A stretch of 64,000 bases of DNA from the NCBI RefSeq assembly GCF_003952165.1, contig NZ_RXFT01000007.1:124001-188000 (forward strand), given 5' to 3'. The notes beneath the pieces are model-generated. The model searched no databases and was not told where the DNA came from. It saw only the letters and a list, made by a program, of their open reading frames with translations. The translations under genes and the position numbers were made by a program. This stretch comes from Variovorax guangxiensis. GTDB taxonomy: Bacteria; Pseudomonadota; Gammaproteobacteria; Burkholderiales; Burkholderiaceae_C. Position 1 is the stretch's first letter. Each line of letters opens with the position of its first letter. Shown here piece by piece: positions 17,892 to 27,017 of this stretch.

Positions 17892-18869
17892 ATGACCACC
17901 GCACCTCCCCTCATCGAAGTCCGCGCCCTCAAGAAATACTTCGGCAGCAGCGACCGCCCGGTACGCGCCGTCGACGACGTCTCCTTCGCGATCCAGCCCG
18001 GCGAGACGCTGGGCCTTGTCGGCGAATCGGGCTCGGGCAAGAGCACCATCGGCCGCACCGTGTTGCGCCTGCTCGAGCGAACCAGCGGCCAGGTGTTCTA
18101 CCGGGGCGATGACATCGGCGAGCTCTCGGCCGAGCGCATGCGCCGGCTGCGCAGCAAGCTGCAGATCATCTTCCAGGACCCGTACGCCAGCCTGAACCCG
18201 AAGATGCGCATCAGCGCGATCCTCGGCGAGGCGCTGTCCACGCACGGCCTGCACAAGGGTGCGGCGGCGCGCGACAGGCGCATCGCCGAACTGCTCGAAA
18301 CCGTGGGCCTGCGCGCCGAGCATGCCAACCGCTTCCCGCACGAGTTCTCGGGCGGGCAGCGCCAGCGCATCGGCGTGGCGCGGGCGCTGGCCGTGGAGCC
18401 CGAATTCATCGTGGCCGACGAGCCGCTGTCGGCGCTCGACGTGTCGATCCAGTCGCAGGTCATCAACCTGCTGGCCGACCTGCGCGAGCGGCTCGGACTG
18501 ACGATGCTCTTCATCTCGCACGACCTCGACGTGGTGGAGTACCTGTGCGACCGCGTGGTGGTGCTCTACCTCGGCAAGGTGATGGAAGTCGCCACCACCG
18601 AGGAACTGTTCGCGCGCCCCTCGCACCCCTACACCCGCGCACTGCTGGCCGCGAGCCCCAAACCCGACCCGGAGATGACGACCGAGCGCATTGCACTGAA
18701 GGGCGACATCCCGAGTCCCATCGCGCCGCCCTCGGGCTGCGTGTTCCGCACGCGCTGCCCGCACGCCATCGATGCCTGCGCTCGGACGGTGCCGCCGCTG
18801 GAGGAGATTTCGGCGGGACACTACAGCGCCTGCATCCGCAAAGAACTGCCATCAAACATTGCCGCATGA
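17892..18869 (+). CDS. Peptide ABC transporter ATPase, DppF-like
   Basis: A 325-residue ABC ATPase: Walker A GESGSGKST, Q-loop in IIFQDPYASLNPKM, signature FSGGQRQRIGVARAL, Walker B FIVADEPLSALDVS and His in FISHDLD. The C-terminal Cys cluster GCVFRTRCPHAIDAC is present. The frame is open far upstream through the repeat, but the first ATG after the repeat (17892), where similarity begins (PLIEVRALKKYFG), is chosen. The stop overlaps the start of the D-amino-acid enzyme gene as ATGA, tying transport to catabolism. Confidence 0.94.
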   Translation: MTTAPPLIEVRALKKYFGSSDRPVRAVDDVSFAIQPGETLGLVGESGSGKSTIGRTVLRLLERTSGQVFYRGDDIGELSAERMRRLRSKLQIIFQDPYASLNPKMRISAILGEALSTHGLHKGAAARDRRIAELLETVGLRAEHANRFPHEFSGGQRQRIGVARALAVEPEFIVADEPLSALDVSIQSQVINLLADLRERLGLTMLFISHDLDVVEYLCDRVVVLYLGKVMEVATTEELFARPSHPYTRALLAASPKPDPEMTTERIALKGDIPSPIAPPSGCVFRTRCPHAIDACARTVPPLEEISAGHYSACIRKELPSNIAA

Positions 18870-20167
18870 CCATGACCGCCGCCAACGACTTCACCGACCC
18901 GCTGCTGGGCAGCAACTTCAAGGGCTATCCGCGCACCGCCGCGCCGCGCCGCCGCAGCGAGATCGGCGCCGCCGGCTGGAACGTGCTGGCCGGCGACCTG
19001 CCGCTGCCGCTGGCCGTGCTCAAGCGCGAGGCGCTGGAGCACAACCTGGCGTGGATGCAGTCGCGCGTGCGCGAGTGGGGCATCGACCTCGCGCCGCACG
19101 GCAAGACCACCATGTCGCCGCAGCTTTTCCGGCGCCAGCTCGACGCCGGCGCCTGGGGCTTGACCTTCGCCACCGTCACGCAGCTGGCCGTGGGCGTGGC
19201 GGCCGGCGCGCGCCGCACGCTCATCGCCAACCAGGTGGTGAGCGACGAGGACCTGGCCGGCATCCAGATGCTGCTGAGCGAGCATGCCGACCTGCGCATC
19301 GTGTTCCTGGTCGATTCGCTGGCGCAGCTGGCGCTCATCGAAGACTGGTCGAAGCGCCATCCCGAGAGCGTGCCCTTCGACGTGATGATCGAGATCGGCG
19401 TGGACGGCGCGCGCACCGGCTGCCGCACGCACGAGGAAGCCGTGGCACTGGCCGCGCGGCTGCGCGCCAGCGAGGCCGTGCGGCTGGTGGGCATCGAGTG
19501 CTACGAAGGGCAGGGCGCCACCGGCCAGAGCGAGCCCGACACGGCCTATGCCAAGGCGCTGATGGACCGCGTGGAAGCCGTGGCGCGCCACTGCGACGAG
19601 AACAGTCTCTTCGAGACCGACGAGGTGCTGGTCTCGGCCGGCGGCTCGGCCATCTTCGACCTGGTGGCCGGCCGGCTCAAGCCCGCGCTGGGCGCGCCGG
19701 TGCGCGGCCTGCTGCGCTCGGGCTGCTACGTGACGCACGACCACGGCTTCTACAAGCGCATGGTGAGCGCGGTGGACGAGCGCCTGGGTTGCGGTTGCGG
19801 AGAAAGCCTGGTGCCGGCGATGGAAGTCTGGGCCACGGTGCAGTCGCGCCCGGAGGCCGGCCTGGCGATCCTGGCCGTGGGCAAGCGCGACATCTCCTTC
19901 GACCTCTCGCTGCCCGTGCCCATCGCACGCGCGGCGCGCGGCGCGCTGCAGCCGCAGGGCGTGCCCGCCGGCTGGAAGATCACCGCGCTGAACGACCAGC
20001 ACGCCTACCTGCGCTGGGACGCGAACGAGGAAGCCGAGGCGCCCAAGGTCGGCGACCGCGTGGGCCTTGGCATCTCGCACCCCTGCACCACGTTCGACAA
20101 GTGGCACTGGATGCCGGTTGTCGAGCAGGACTACCGCGTGAGCGACGCGGTGGCCATGCACTTCTGA
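18866..20167 (+). CDS. Fold-type III PLP enzyme, D-serine deaminase / D-threonine aldolase-like
   Basis: A 433-residue protein with an alanine-racemase-type N-terminal barrel. The PLP lysine is Lys80 in APHGKTTMSPQ. Its C-terminal D-serine-dehydratase-like domain has the metal pair His405 and Cys407 in SHPCTTFDKW, the hallmark of DSD1/D-threonine aldolase enzymes. Such enzymes act on D-Ser, D-Thr or hydroxy-D-aspartate, giving a keto acid plus ammonia or glycine plus aldehyde. It follows the ATPase gene with a four-base overlap and precedes the RpiR gene by ten bases. In context it should consume D-amino acids released by the deacylase. Exact substrate not readable. Confidence 0.82.
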   Translation: MTMTAANDFTDPLLGSNFKGYPRTAAPRRRSEIGAAGWNVLAGDLPLPLAVLKREALEHNLAWMQSRVREWGIDLAPHGKTTMSPQLFRRQLDAGAWGLTFATVTQLAVGVAAGARRTLIANQVVSDEDLAGIQMLLSEHADLRIVFLVDSLAQLALIEDWSKRHPESVPFDVMIEIGVDGARTGCRTHEEAVALAARLRASEAVRLVGIECYEGQGATGQSEPDTAYAKALMDRVEAVARHCDENSLFETDEVLVSAGGSAIFDLVAGRLKPALGAPVRGLLRSGCYVTHDHGFYKRMVSAVDERLGCGCGESLVPAMEVWATVQSRPEAGLAILAVGKRDISFDLSLPVPIARAARGALQPQGVPAGWKITALNDQHAYLRWDANEEAEAPKVGDRVGLGISHPCTTFDKWHWMPVVEQDYRVSDAVAMHF

Positions 20168-20177
20168 TCGCATCCCG

Positions 20178-21089
20178 ATGACCCCATCACTGCTCCAGAA
20201 GATCGCGGACATCCGCAGCGACGCCCCGGCGACGCGGCGCGCGATTCTCGACCTGATCCTCGAAGACCCCGACCGCGTGCTCGAAGAAAGCTTCGAGCAG
20301 CTGGCCGAGCGCTCGCGCAGCTCGGTGCCCACCATCATGCGCACCTGCCGCGACCTCGGCTTCGCCGGCCTGCGCGAATTCAAGCTCGCGCTCGCGCAGG
20401 AACTCGCGCTGGGCGGCTCGCCGCTGCACCGCCGCGTGAACATCGAGGACGCGGCCGACGAAGTGGTCGGCAAGATTGCGCGCAGCGCGGCGGCTTCGGT
20501 TTCGGGCGTGCGCGGCCAGCTCGACATGCAGGTGCTCGACGGCGCCGTGGCCGCCATCGCGGCCGCACCGCACGTCGACCTGTACGGCGCGGGCGCTACC
20601 TCGTGGTTCATGGCCAATGACCTGCAGGCTCGGCTCTTCCGCCTGGGCCTGTCGGCCAACGCATGGGCCGACTACCACTTGCAGCAGGTGGCCGGCGCGG
20701 CACAGCGGCCGGGCGGCGTGGTCATCGCCATCTCGCACGTGGGCGGCATGCCCTCGCTGCTCGACGCGGTGGACATCGCGCGCGGGCAGGGCGCCAAGGT
20801 GGTCGCGCTCACGCGGCCGGGCACGGCGCTCGCGGCCAGGGCCGACTTCCTGCTGGGCCTGTCGGTGCCCGACGACGCGGTGATGCACGTGGGCATCGAC
20901 GCCTACCTCACGCACCTCACGGTCATCGAGATCCTCACCGTGCTGGTGGCCCAGCGCCGCGGCGAGCCCGCGGTGCAGCGCCTGCAGCGCGCGCGCGAAG
21001 CCTTCCAGCGCCACGGCATTGACGCCACCACGCATCCGCTGCAGAGCTGGGACGGCGGCGGCGTCAACGACGGAGGGAGCGCATCGTGA
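20178..21089 (+). CDS. RpiR-family transcriptional regulator (HTH + SIS)
   Basis: A 303-residue regulator: N-terminal HTH_6 domain (~1-77; RSRSSVPTIMRTCRDLGFAG is the helix-turn-helix) and a SIS domain (~120-260; VDLYGAGATSWFMANDLQ and VIAISHVGGMPSLLDA) that usually binds a phosphosugar or similar small ligand. Unusually for this family it sits inside a D-amino-acid operon, so its ligand may be a pathway metabolite. Its GTGA overlap with the deacylase gene shows it is co-transcribed, consistent with autoregulation through a dyad such as that at 11736. Confidence 0.88.
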   Translation: MTPSLLQKIADIRSDAPATRRAILDLILEDPDRVLEESFEQLAERSRSSVPTIMRTCRDLGFAGLREFKLALAQELALGGSPLHRRVNIEDAADEVVGKIARSAAASVSGVRGQLDMQVLDGAVAAIAAAPHVDLYGAGATSWFMANDLQARLFRLGLSANAWADYHLQQVAGAAQRPGGVVIAISHVGGMPSLLDAVDIARGQGAKVVALTRPGTALAARADFLLGLSVPDDAVMHVGIDAYLTHLTVIEILTVLVAQRRGEPAVQRLQRAREAFQRHGIDATTHPLQSWDGGGVNDGGSAS

Positions 21090-22567
21090 GCGGAGACGAC
21101 AACAAGGCCGTGCTGCTCGAAGCGGGCCTGGTGGTCGACGGCTCGGGCGGACCTTCGTGGCCGGGCGACGTGCTGCTGCAGGGCGACCGCATCGTCGCGC
21201 TCGGCGAAGGCCTGCGCGACCGGCTGCCGCAGGGGCTGGCGCTGGCCGATGTCGAAGTCGTCGACTGCCGCGCGAAGGTGATCGCCCCCGGCTTCATCGA
21301 CGCGCACACGCACGACGACGCCATCGTGCTGCGCGACCCGCTGTGCCTGCCGAAGCTGTCGCAGGGCATCACCACGGTGGTGACGGGCAACTGCGGCATC
21401 TCGCTCGCGCCGTACCGCACGCCGCAGTCGCTGCCGCCGCTCACGCTGCTGGGCGCCGATTCGTTCAGGCACGCGACCATGGCCGAGTACCGCGCGGCCG
21501 TCGATGCGACGCAGCCCGCGCTCAACGTGGCTGCGCTGGTGGGCCACACCACGCTGCGCTTCGCGGCCATGCAGGCGCTCGACCGCCCGGCCAGCGCCGA
21601 AGAGCTGGTGCGCATGGAGGCGCTGCTCGACGGCTGCATGGCCGATGGGGCGCACGGCATGTCCTCGGGCCTGTTCTATGAAGAGGCCTTCGCGGCGCCC
21701 GCCGAAGAAGTGACGGCACTGGCGCGCGTGGTGAGCCGCCATGGCGGCGTCTACGCCACGCACCTGCGCAGCGAGATGCAGCAGATCATCGAGGCGCTGC
21801 ACGAGGCCGGCGACTGCGCCTTCGAGGCCGGCGTGCCGCTGGTGATCTCGCACCACAAGTGCGCCGGCCCCGCCAACTGGGGCCGCACCAAGGAAACGTT
21901 GCCGCTGATCGAATCGCTCGCGCAGCGCCAGAAGATCGCGATGGACGTGTACCCCTACGTGGCCGGCTCCACCGTGCTGCGCGAGGACCTGGTGGACGGC
22001 GTGATCGACGTGCTGCTGACCTGGTCCGACCCGCATCCGGAGATGACGGGGCGGCTCATTTCGGACATCGCGCGCGAGTGGGGCGTGAGCGAGCAGGACG
22101 CCTGCCTGCGGCTGAAGCCCGGCGGCGCCTGCTACTTCCAGATGCAGGAGGAAGACGTGGAGCGCGTCATCTCGCATCCGCTCACCATGATCGGCAGCGA
22201 CGGCCTGCCGCACGACCGCCACCCGCATCCGCGCCTGTGGGGCGCCTTCCCGCGCGTGTTCGCGCGCTACTGGCGCCAGCGCCGGCTGTTCACGCTGGAG
22301 CAGGCGGTGCACAAGATGACCGGCATGACCGCGCGCAACCTGCGCATCGCCGACCGCGGCCTGCTGCGCGCCGGCACCATGGCCGACGTGGTGGTGTTCG
22401 ACCCCGAGACCATCGCCGACACCGCCACCTACGACAAGCCGCATGGCGTGAGCCTGGGCGTGGAGGGTGTGTTCGTGAACGGCGTGCTGGCCTATCGCGG
22501 CGGGGAGGCCGAGGCGCGCGTGCTCGCGCGCGCGGGGCGGATGCTCACGCGCGGCAGCGCGAGCTAG
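21086..22567 (+). CDS. N-acyl-D-amino-acid deacylase (D-aminoacylase)
   Basis: A 493-residue amidohydrolase. Zinc motifs: His74/His76 in DAHTHDD, Cys103 in GNCGIS, then THLRSE, the VISHHKCAG His and the late Asp in IGSDGLPHDRHPHPR. The family (D-aminoacylase/DAA type) cleaves N-acyl-D-amino acids to a D-amino acid and fatty or acetic acid in the cytoplasm. The start is GTG 21086 overlapping the regulator's stop; no better ATG fits. As last gene of the operon it should supply D-amino acids to the PLP enzyme at 18866. Confidence 0.92.
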   Translation: MSGDDNKAVLLEAGLVVDGSGGPSWPGDVLLQGDRIVALGEGLRDRLPQGLALADVEVVDCRAKVIAPGFIDAHTHDDAIVLRDPLCLPKLSQGITTVVTGNCGISLAPYRTPQSLPPLTLLGADSFRHATMAEYRAAVDATQPALNVAALVGHTTLRFAAMQALDRPASAEELVRMEALLDGCMADGAHGMSSGLFYEEAFAAPAEEVTALARVVSRHGGVYATHLRSEMQQIIEALHEAGDCAFEAGVPLVISHHKCAGPANWGRTKETLPLIESLAQRQKIAMDVYPYVAGSTVLREDLVDGVIDVLLTWSDPHPEMTGRLISDIAREWGVSEQDACLRLKPGGACYFQMQEEDVERVISHPLTMIGSDGLPHDRHPHPRLWGAFPRVFARYWRQRRLFTLEQAVHKMTGMTARNLRIADRGLLRAGTMADVVVFDPETIADTATYDKPHGVSLGVEGVFVNGVLAYRGGEAEARVLARAGRMLTRGSAS

Positions 22568-22573
22568 CTCCGA

Positions 22574-23824
22574 TCAGGCGAAGACCAGGCAGACCGGCGT
22601 CGGCACCTGCGCCACCTGCACTGGCTGGTCGAGCCGGCCGGTTGCGGGGTCGATGCGCAGGCGCAGTATGGTGTCGCCCTTCTGGCTCAGCGCATACAGG
22701 TGCCTGCCATCGGCGGCGGCGGCCAGGGCGCGCGGGAAGCGCAGGCCCTCGCTCCAATGCTGCAGCGGCGCCAGGTTGCCGCTGGCCGCCTCGACGCGGA
22801 ACGCGGCGATGCTGTCGGCCAGCGGATGCTCCGACTTCAGCCTGCGGTTGCTCGCATAGAGGAACTGCCCCGAGGGATGCATCACCAGCGCAGCCGCGCT
22901 CTTCTGGCCGGTGTAGCCGTCTGGCAGGGTCGAGACGCGCTGCCGCTGCGCCCCGACAGCGCCGCTCGCCGCGTCGTAGCCGTAGCAGCTCACGGATGCA
23001 TCGAGCTCACCCACCACGTAGAGATGGCGCTGCGACGGATGCAGCGCCAGGTGGCGCGGCCCGCTGCCGGCCTGCGCGGCCGTCCGGCCGATGGGCGCCA
23101 GCTTGCCCTCCGCCAGCGTGAAGACGTTGATGCGGTCGCTGCCGAGGTCGGTCGCGAGCACGCGCCCACCCGAGGCATCGAACTGCACCATGTGAGGGTG
23201 CGGCGATTCCTGCCGCTCGGTGTCGGGGCCGGAGCCGGTTTCCTTCTCGATGCCCGAGACCTTGCCGAGCGCGCCGTCGCTGCCGATGGGCAGGACGTTG
23301 TAGGCACCGCCGCCATACAGCGCTATCACCAGCGCCCGGCCGTCGGGCGACACGGCCAGGTGCGCCGGGATCACGCCCGAGAGCGACAGCGGCTGGCGGT
23401 TGACCAGCGTGAGCCGGCCGCTGCGCTCGTCGATGGCATAGGCCTCGGCAGTGCCGGTGGGCAGGCCCTGGTACGTGTCGATCTCGTTGATCGCGTAGAG
23501 GAAGCGCCGGTTCGGGTGCACGGCCAGGAAGGACGGGTTCGCGCTTTCCACCGTCTGCAGCGGCGTCCAGCCTCCGTCCTGCATGGCGAGCACGTAGATG
23601 CCTTTCGAGGCCGGCCCGCCGGCCGTGCCGCCGGGAGCGTCGAAGGTGTAGGTGCCGACGTAGGCGAAGCGGGGCGCCGGCCCGGCGGGCGCTTCCGCGG
23701 GCACGGCCGCGGCCGGGGCCTGTTGTGCATTGGCGGGCAGCACGGGCGCGAGCGCGCCGAGCGTGGAGGCGCCGCCGATCCATTGCATGACGGTGCGGCG
23801 GTTCTGGCCGGTCTGGGCTGTCAT
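22574..23824 (-). CDS. Second exported beta-propeller lactonase-family protein
   Basis: A 416-residue Lactonase-family propeller. The N-terminus QNRRTVMQWIGGASTLG resembles a twin-arginine signal, followed by an Ala/Pro linker (~33-50). Blade motifs: FAYVGTYTF, NPSFLAVHPNRRFLYAINE, PHPHMVQFDASG and GPRHLALHPSQRHLYVV. It is only distantly like the lactonase at 13462. Start ATG 23824 follows AGAGGA. It lies 29 bases downstream of a berberine-bridge-type oxidase gene on the same strand, so both are probably one transcript; oxidase plus lactonase would turn a sugar or alcohol into an acid. The 3' end abuts the D-aminoacylase gene tail to tail. Confidence 0.85.
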   Translation of the reverse strand: MTAQTGQNRRTVMQWIGGASTLGALAPVLPANAQQAPAAAVPAEAPAGPAPRFAYVGTYTFDAPGGTAGGPASKGIYVLAMQDGGWTPLQTVESANPSFLAVHPNRRFLYAINEIDTYQGLPTGTAEAYAIDERSGRLTLVNRQPLSLSGVIPAHLAVSPDGRALVIALYGGGAYNVLPIGSDGALGKVSGIEKETGSGPDTERQESPHPHMVQFDASGGRVLATDLGSDRINVFTLAEGKLAPIGRTAAQAGSGPRHLALHPSQRHLYVVGELDASVSCYGYDAASGAVGAQRQRVSTLPDGYTGQKSAAALVMHPSGQFLYASNRRLKSEHPLADSIAAFRVEAASGNLAPLQHWSEGLRFPRALAAAADGRHLYALSQKGDTILRLRIDPATGRLDQPVQVAQVPTPVCLVFA

Positions 23825-23853
23825 CGGGTTGTTCCTCTCTTGATCGGACCTTG

Positions 23854-25386
23854 TCACGGGCGCACCGACATCGCGTGGTGGAAGATGTTGTTCGGGTCGT
23901 AGCGGCGCTTCACCTTGCGCAGGAAGTCGTAGAGCCCCTGGTCGCCGTAGTAGAGCTGCGGCCAGAAGGGGTAGGCCAGCATGTCGTTGTCGGGGTAGTT
24001 GATGTAGCAGCCCTCGTAGCGTTCGCCGGGGTAGGGCGTGCCGGCGCGGCGTTCGGGCACGTCGGGCGTGCCGTACACGTCGCGGTAGAAGTCGCCGATC
24101 CAGCGCAGGTGGCCGGCGTCGTCCTTCGCGTCGCGCCAGTAGGTCTGGTACTGCAGCTTCATGATCGATGCGCGCTGCGGCACTGCGGTGTCGGCGATGC
24201 GCTCTGGCTTGTTGACGGCGCCGCCGTACGAATCGACCTGCAGCAGCGACTGGCTCAGGTCGACGCCGGCGATGGTGCGCGTGAGGTGCGTGTAGATGCG
24301 CTGCGCCTCGCGCGCGCTGAAGTTCTGCTTCATGTAGGCCGACTTGTACTTGCCGCGCTGGTTTTCGCCGGAGCCGTTGAGATATTGCGTGGCGGTGAGC
24401 CAGTCGTAGCGCGTCACGGTGTGCGGCCTGGAGCACAGCAGCTGGCCCGTGTCGCGCTGCGGTGCCGGGCCCACGCCGGGCGGGCGGCCCTTGGCGGGCA
24501 CGGGCGCGCAGGCGCGGAAGCGGTCGAGGAAGTCGTTGAGCACCGTCAGGTCGTTGCAGGTGCCGTCGGGGTTGCAGAACTGGGTGAGCATCACGATCTG
24601 GCCGGCCGAGCGGTGCGTAAGCTTCAGCAGCGAGAACATGCCCCAGGTGTCGGGGGACTTGCCGCGCGTGGCCCAGTAGTCGCCATAGGTGGTGAGCAGG
24701 GCGGTGAAGCGCTCGGGCGTCATGCTGGCCCAGTCGAAGGCCACCACCGCCAGCGCGACCTCGCGCGGCGCCGTGGGCAGCCTGTCGAACACGTAGCTGG
24801 TGATTGCGCCGAAGTTGCCGCCGCCCGCGCCGCGGCAGGCGCGGAACAGGTCGGGGTCGCGGTTGGCGTCGACGGTGCGCGGCACCACCTTGCCGCGGTT
24901 GTCCACCGTGAGGATGTCCACCGCAGAGAGCCAGTCGACCGTGAGCCCCTGCAGCCGCGACAGCAGACCGTAGCCGCCGCCGCAGATGTGGCCGCCCGCG
25001 CCCACCGAGTAGCAGGAGCCGCCGGGCAAGGTGACGTTGCCGCGCTTGTAGAGGTCGAGGTAGCCGGTCCAGTTCTGCGTGCCGGGGCCTACGCGGAAGC
25101 GGCCGTCGCCGCGGGCTGCGGCGCCGGCCTGGTCGAGCAGGCTCAGGTCGAGGATTGCGCCGTCGGGATTGTTGGAGACGAAATCCTCATAGCAATGCCC
25201 GCCGCTGCGCACGGTGGGGCGCAGGCCCGCGTCGACGATGCGCTGCAGCGCGGAGGCCGCGTCGGCGGCGTTTTCCGCCAGCTCGATGCGGGAGGCGGCG
25301 TCCGATTCCGTCGAGGGCCATCGCAGGTTGAAACCCTTCTTCAGGGTGTTGTAGCGGGCGTCCTGGCGTGTCACGGTGATGGTCAT
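23854..25386 (-). CDS. FAD-linked oxidoreductase, berberine-bridge-enzyme type
   Basis: A 510-residue BBE-like flavoprotein. The FAD_binding_4 domain shows TVRSGGHCYED, whose His is the usual 8-alpha FAD attachment site, and GGHICGGGYGLLSR, whose Cys is the 6-S attachment site; bicovalent FAD is therefore predicted. The C-terminal BBE motif is YPDNDM...YYG...DPNNIFHHAMSV. No signal peptide is visible, although most relatives are exported. Family members oxidise sugars, alcohols or alkaloids with O2, giving H2O2. ATG 25386 is six bases after GGAAG; a GTG two codons earlier is too close to it. Confidence 0.85.
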   Translation of the reverse strand: MTITVTRQDARYNTLKKGFNLRWPSTESDAASRIELAENAADAASALQRIVDAGLRPTVRSGGHCYEDFVSNNPDGAILDLSLLDQAGAAARGDGRFRVGPGTQNWTGYLDLYKRGNVTLPGGSCYSVGAGGHICGGGYGLLSRLQGLTVDWLSAVDILTVDNRGKVVPRTVDANRDPDLFRACRGAGGGNFGAITSYVFDRLPTAPREVALAVVAFDWASMTPERFTALLTTYGDYWATRGKSPDTWGMFSLLKLTHRSAGQIVMLTQFCNPDGTCNDLTVLNDFLDRFRACAPVPAKGRPPGVGPAPQRDTGQLLCSRPHTVTRYDWLTATQYLNGSGENQRGKYKSAYMKQNFSAREAQRIYTHLTRTIAGVDLSQSLLQVDSYGGAVNKPERIADTAVPQRASIMKLQYQTYWRDAKDDAGHLRWIGDFYRDVYGTPDVPERRAGTPYPGERYEGCYINYPDNDMLAYPFWPQLYYGDQGLYDFLRKVKRRYDPNNIFHHAMSVRP

Positions 25387-25700
25387 GGGCACCTTCCAAC
25401 GGATGTCTTGCGACGGAGCTTTTGGTTTGTAGAAACGGCAAGGTTTGAAATGTTTTTTCTTATATGCCTTGCTTTTTGCTTGGATCTGGCTTTTTCCTGG
25501 CTCGATGGCGCGAATTCTTGGCTGTATTGAAAAATACTTTCACCGTAGGAACCCTTAGATGCCGACCGCCCCTCCCGGCACACTTCGTCGCAGTATTTCG
25601 ACAGCTATAACCCTAAGACCGCTAAAGTTCTAACGTTCACGGTCAAAATCAGTCAAACTTGCGCATCTACATCGGCCGTCGAATTCCTACTGGAGCAAAG
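25387..25700. other. A/T-rich gene-free gap with divergent promoters
   Basis: This stretch of about 310 bases separates two outward-facing genes and is far richer in A/T than its surroundings. It should hold promoters in both directions. A small dyad GTATT-gaaa-AATAC lies at 25524-25537. No RNA gene or clean -35/-10 pair could be defined. Confidence 0.4.
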
Positions 25701-25895
25701 ATGGACAAGGACGCTGAAGGCCTTGGCGCCGACTTCGAGCTGTGGCAACAGCTCACCGACGATTACGAAGCCGCGCTGGGCGCACTCGCCCGGGGCGAGC
25801 CGGGTGCGCGGGAGCGCGTGGTCCGGCTGTCGCTCGCGCTGCAGCACATGCATCCCGATCTTTCCGACCTTTCCCCGGTCGGCGACAGCCGCTGA
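25701..25895 (+). CDS. Small hypothetical protein (64 aa)
   Basis: A 64-residue acidic, helical protein without signal peptide, membrane helix or cysteine. The start is supported by TGGAG eight bases upstream; an ATG 14 codons earlier adds a basic stretch and lacks a site. The amphipathic helix WQQLTDDYEAALGALARG and the following helix could form a helical hairpin. Family not recognised. It ends 38 bases before the tail of the LysR gene, convergent to it. Confidence 0.5.
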   Translation: MDKDAEGLGADFELWQQLTDDYEAALGALARGEPGARERVVRLSLALQHMHPDLSDLSPVGDSR

Positions 25896-25933
25896 CGCGG
25901 CTTCATCAGAATGGGCGTCCTCGGCGGTGCCGC

Positions 25934-26884
25934 TCAGGCCGGAGCCGGCCTTCCGTACTCCTTGTTCTCTTCCTCCCCTTGCGCCTGGAACATGCGCGTG
26001 AAGTCGCAGCACTCCTGCGCCAGCATCACGATCGACGAGGTGAGGGCGCTGCGGTGCTCGCCCTTGTGCATCGCCACGTAGCGCACCACCGGCAGGGCGG
26101 GCGCCACCTCGACCACTGAAAGCATGCCGGCCGTCACCAGCGGCTGAAGGCATTCGCGCGGCAGGTAGCTCACGCCCAGGCCCGACACCGTCAGCCCGGT
26201 CAGCGCCACCAGGTTGCTCACCACGATCACGTCGGCGGGCTGCACGCCCTGCTCCTTCATCCATGCGTCGTAGGCGCGGCCGGTGCCGGAGTTGTTGCCC
26301 TGCACCAGCATGCGGTGGCGCGCCAGTTCGTGCAGCCGCATGGCGGCGCCATTGGAAGGTGAAGGCACCACGCCCGGCTTGCACATCCACGCGCTCCTCA
26401 CCTGGCCGATGACCTTGTGCGGCATGCGCGAGTCGGCGAAGGTGTCGGGCACGATGACCAGGTCGAGTTCGTCGGCCAGCAGCTTGTCGCGCAGCTGCAG
26501 GCTGTCGTCCACGTCGGGCTCGAGGATCACCTTCGGGTAGTGCTGCCGGATCAGGCCGACCAGCCTCGGCAGCCAGGTCATCGCCGTGAGCTCGGTCACG
26601 CCGAGGCGGATGCGCCGCTCCACCACGCCCGGCTTGCCGAACTGCTCGATGGCCGCGTCGCGCTGCTCCAGCAGCTTGCGCGCGAGCACGAACATCTCCT
26701 CTCCCTTCTCGGTGAGGCGGGCGGTGCGCTGGCTGCGGTCGAACAGCTCGGTCTCGAACAACTGCTCCAGCTCGTGCACCCGCTTGGAGATGGCCGACTG
26801 CGAGGTGTGCAGCTGGTTGGCGGCCTGCGCGAAGCCGCCGAGGCGGGCGATCCAGTACAGGGCTTCGAGTTGCTTGAAGGTCAT
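25934..26884 (-). CDS. LysR-family transcriptional regulator
   Basis: A 316-residue LTTR. Winged HTH at residues ~1-60 (LGGFAQAANQLHTSQSAISKRVHELE), then the LysR_substrate domain. The in-frame extension up to 26935 would cover the intergenic dyad, so ATG 26884 (MTFKQLEALYW) is chosen. It is divergent from the amino-acid-binding protein gene at 27018, with a perfect dyad at 26922-26936 between them. It likely controls that gene and the aminotransferase in response to an amino acid or related compound (inference). Confidence 0.9.
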   Translation of the reverse strand: MTFKQLEALYWIARLGGFAQAANQLHTSQSAISKRVHELEQLFETELFDRSQRTARLTEKGEEMFVLARKLLEQRDAAIEQFGKPGVVERRIRLGVTELTAMTWLPRLVGLIRQHYPKVILEPDVDDSLQLRDKLLADELDLVIVPDTFADSRMPHKVIGQVRSAWMCKPGVVPSPSNGAAMRLHELARHRMLVQGNNSGTGRAYDAWMKEQGVQPADVIVVSNLVALTGLTVSGLGVSYLPRECLQPLVTAGMLSVVEVAPALPVVRYVAMHKGEHRSALTSSIVMLAQECCDFTRMFQAQGEEENKEYGRPAPA

Positions 26885-26921
26885 CGCGGTGGAGCGGGCT
26901 CCGAAGGAGCACTTTTTCTCA

Positions 26922-26936
26922 TGTGATTCGATCACA
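26922..26936. promoter_or_regulatory. Candidate LysR operator TGTGAT-N3-ATCACA
   Basis: A perfect six-base inverted repeat with a 3-base spacer, containing the LysR-type T-N11-A pattern. It is placed 38 bases upstream of the lysR start and 81 bases before the divergent gene. It resembles a CRP site but the spacer is one base short, so LysR binding is preferred. Confidence 0.5.
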
Positions 26937-27017
26937 AAAAATCGCTTTTGGAAATTGATGGCGAGGCTGAAGATTCGCCCCGATCACCGTCATCGACTCT
27001 TCTTCAAGGAACCCGCC

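Noticed and set aside
26922..26936. CRP binding site
   Set aside because: TGTGA/TCACA arms are present but the spacer is 5 rather than 6 bases, and the location fits a LysR operator better.
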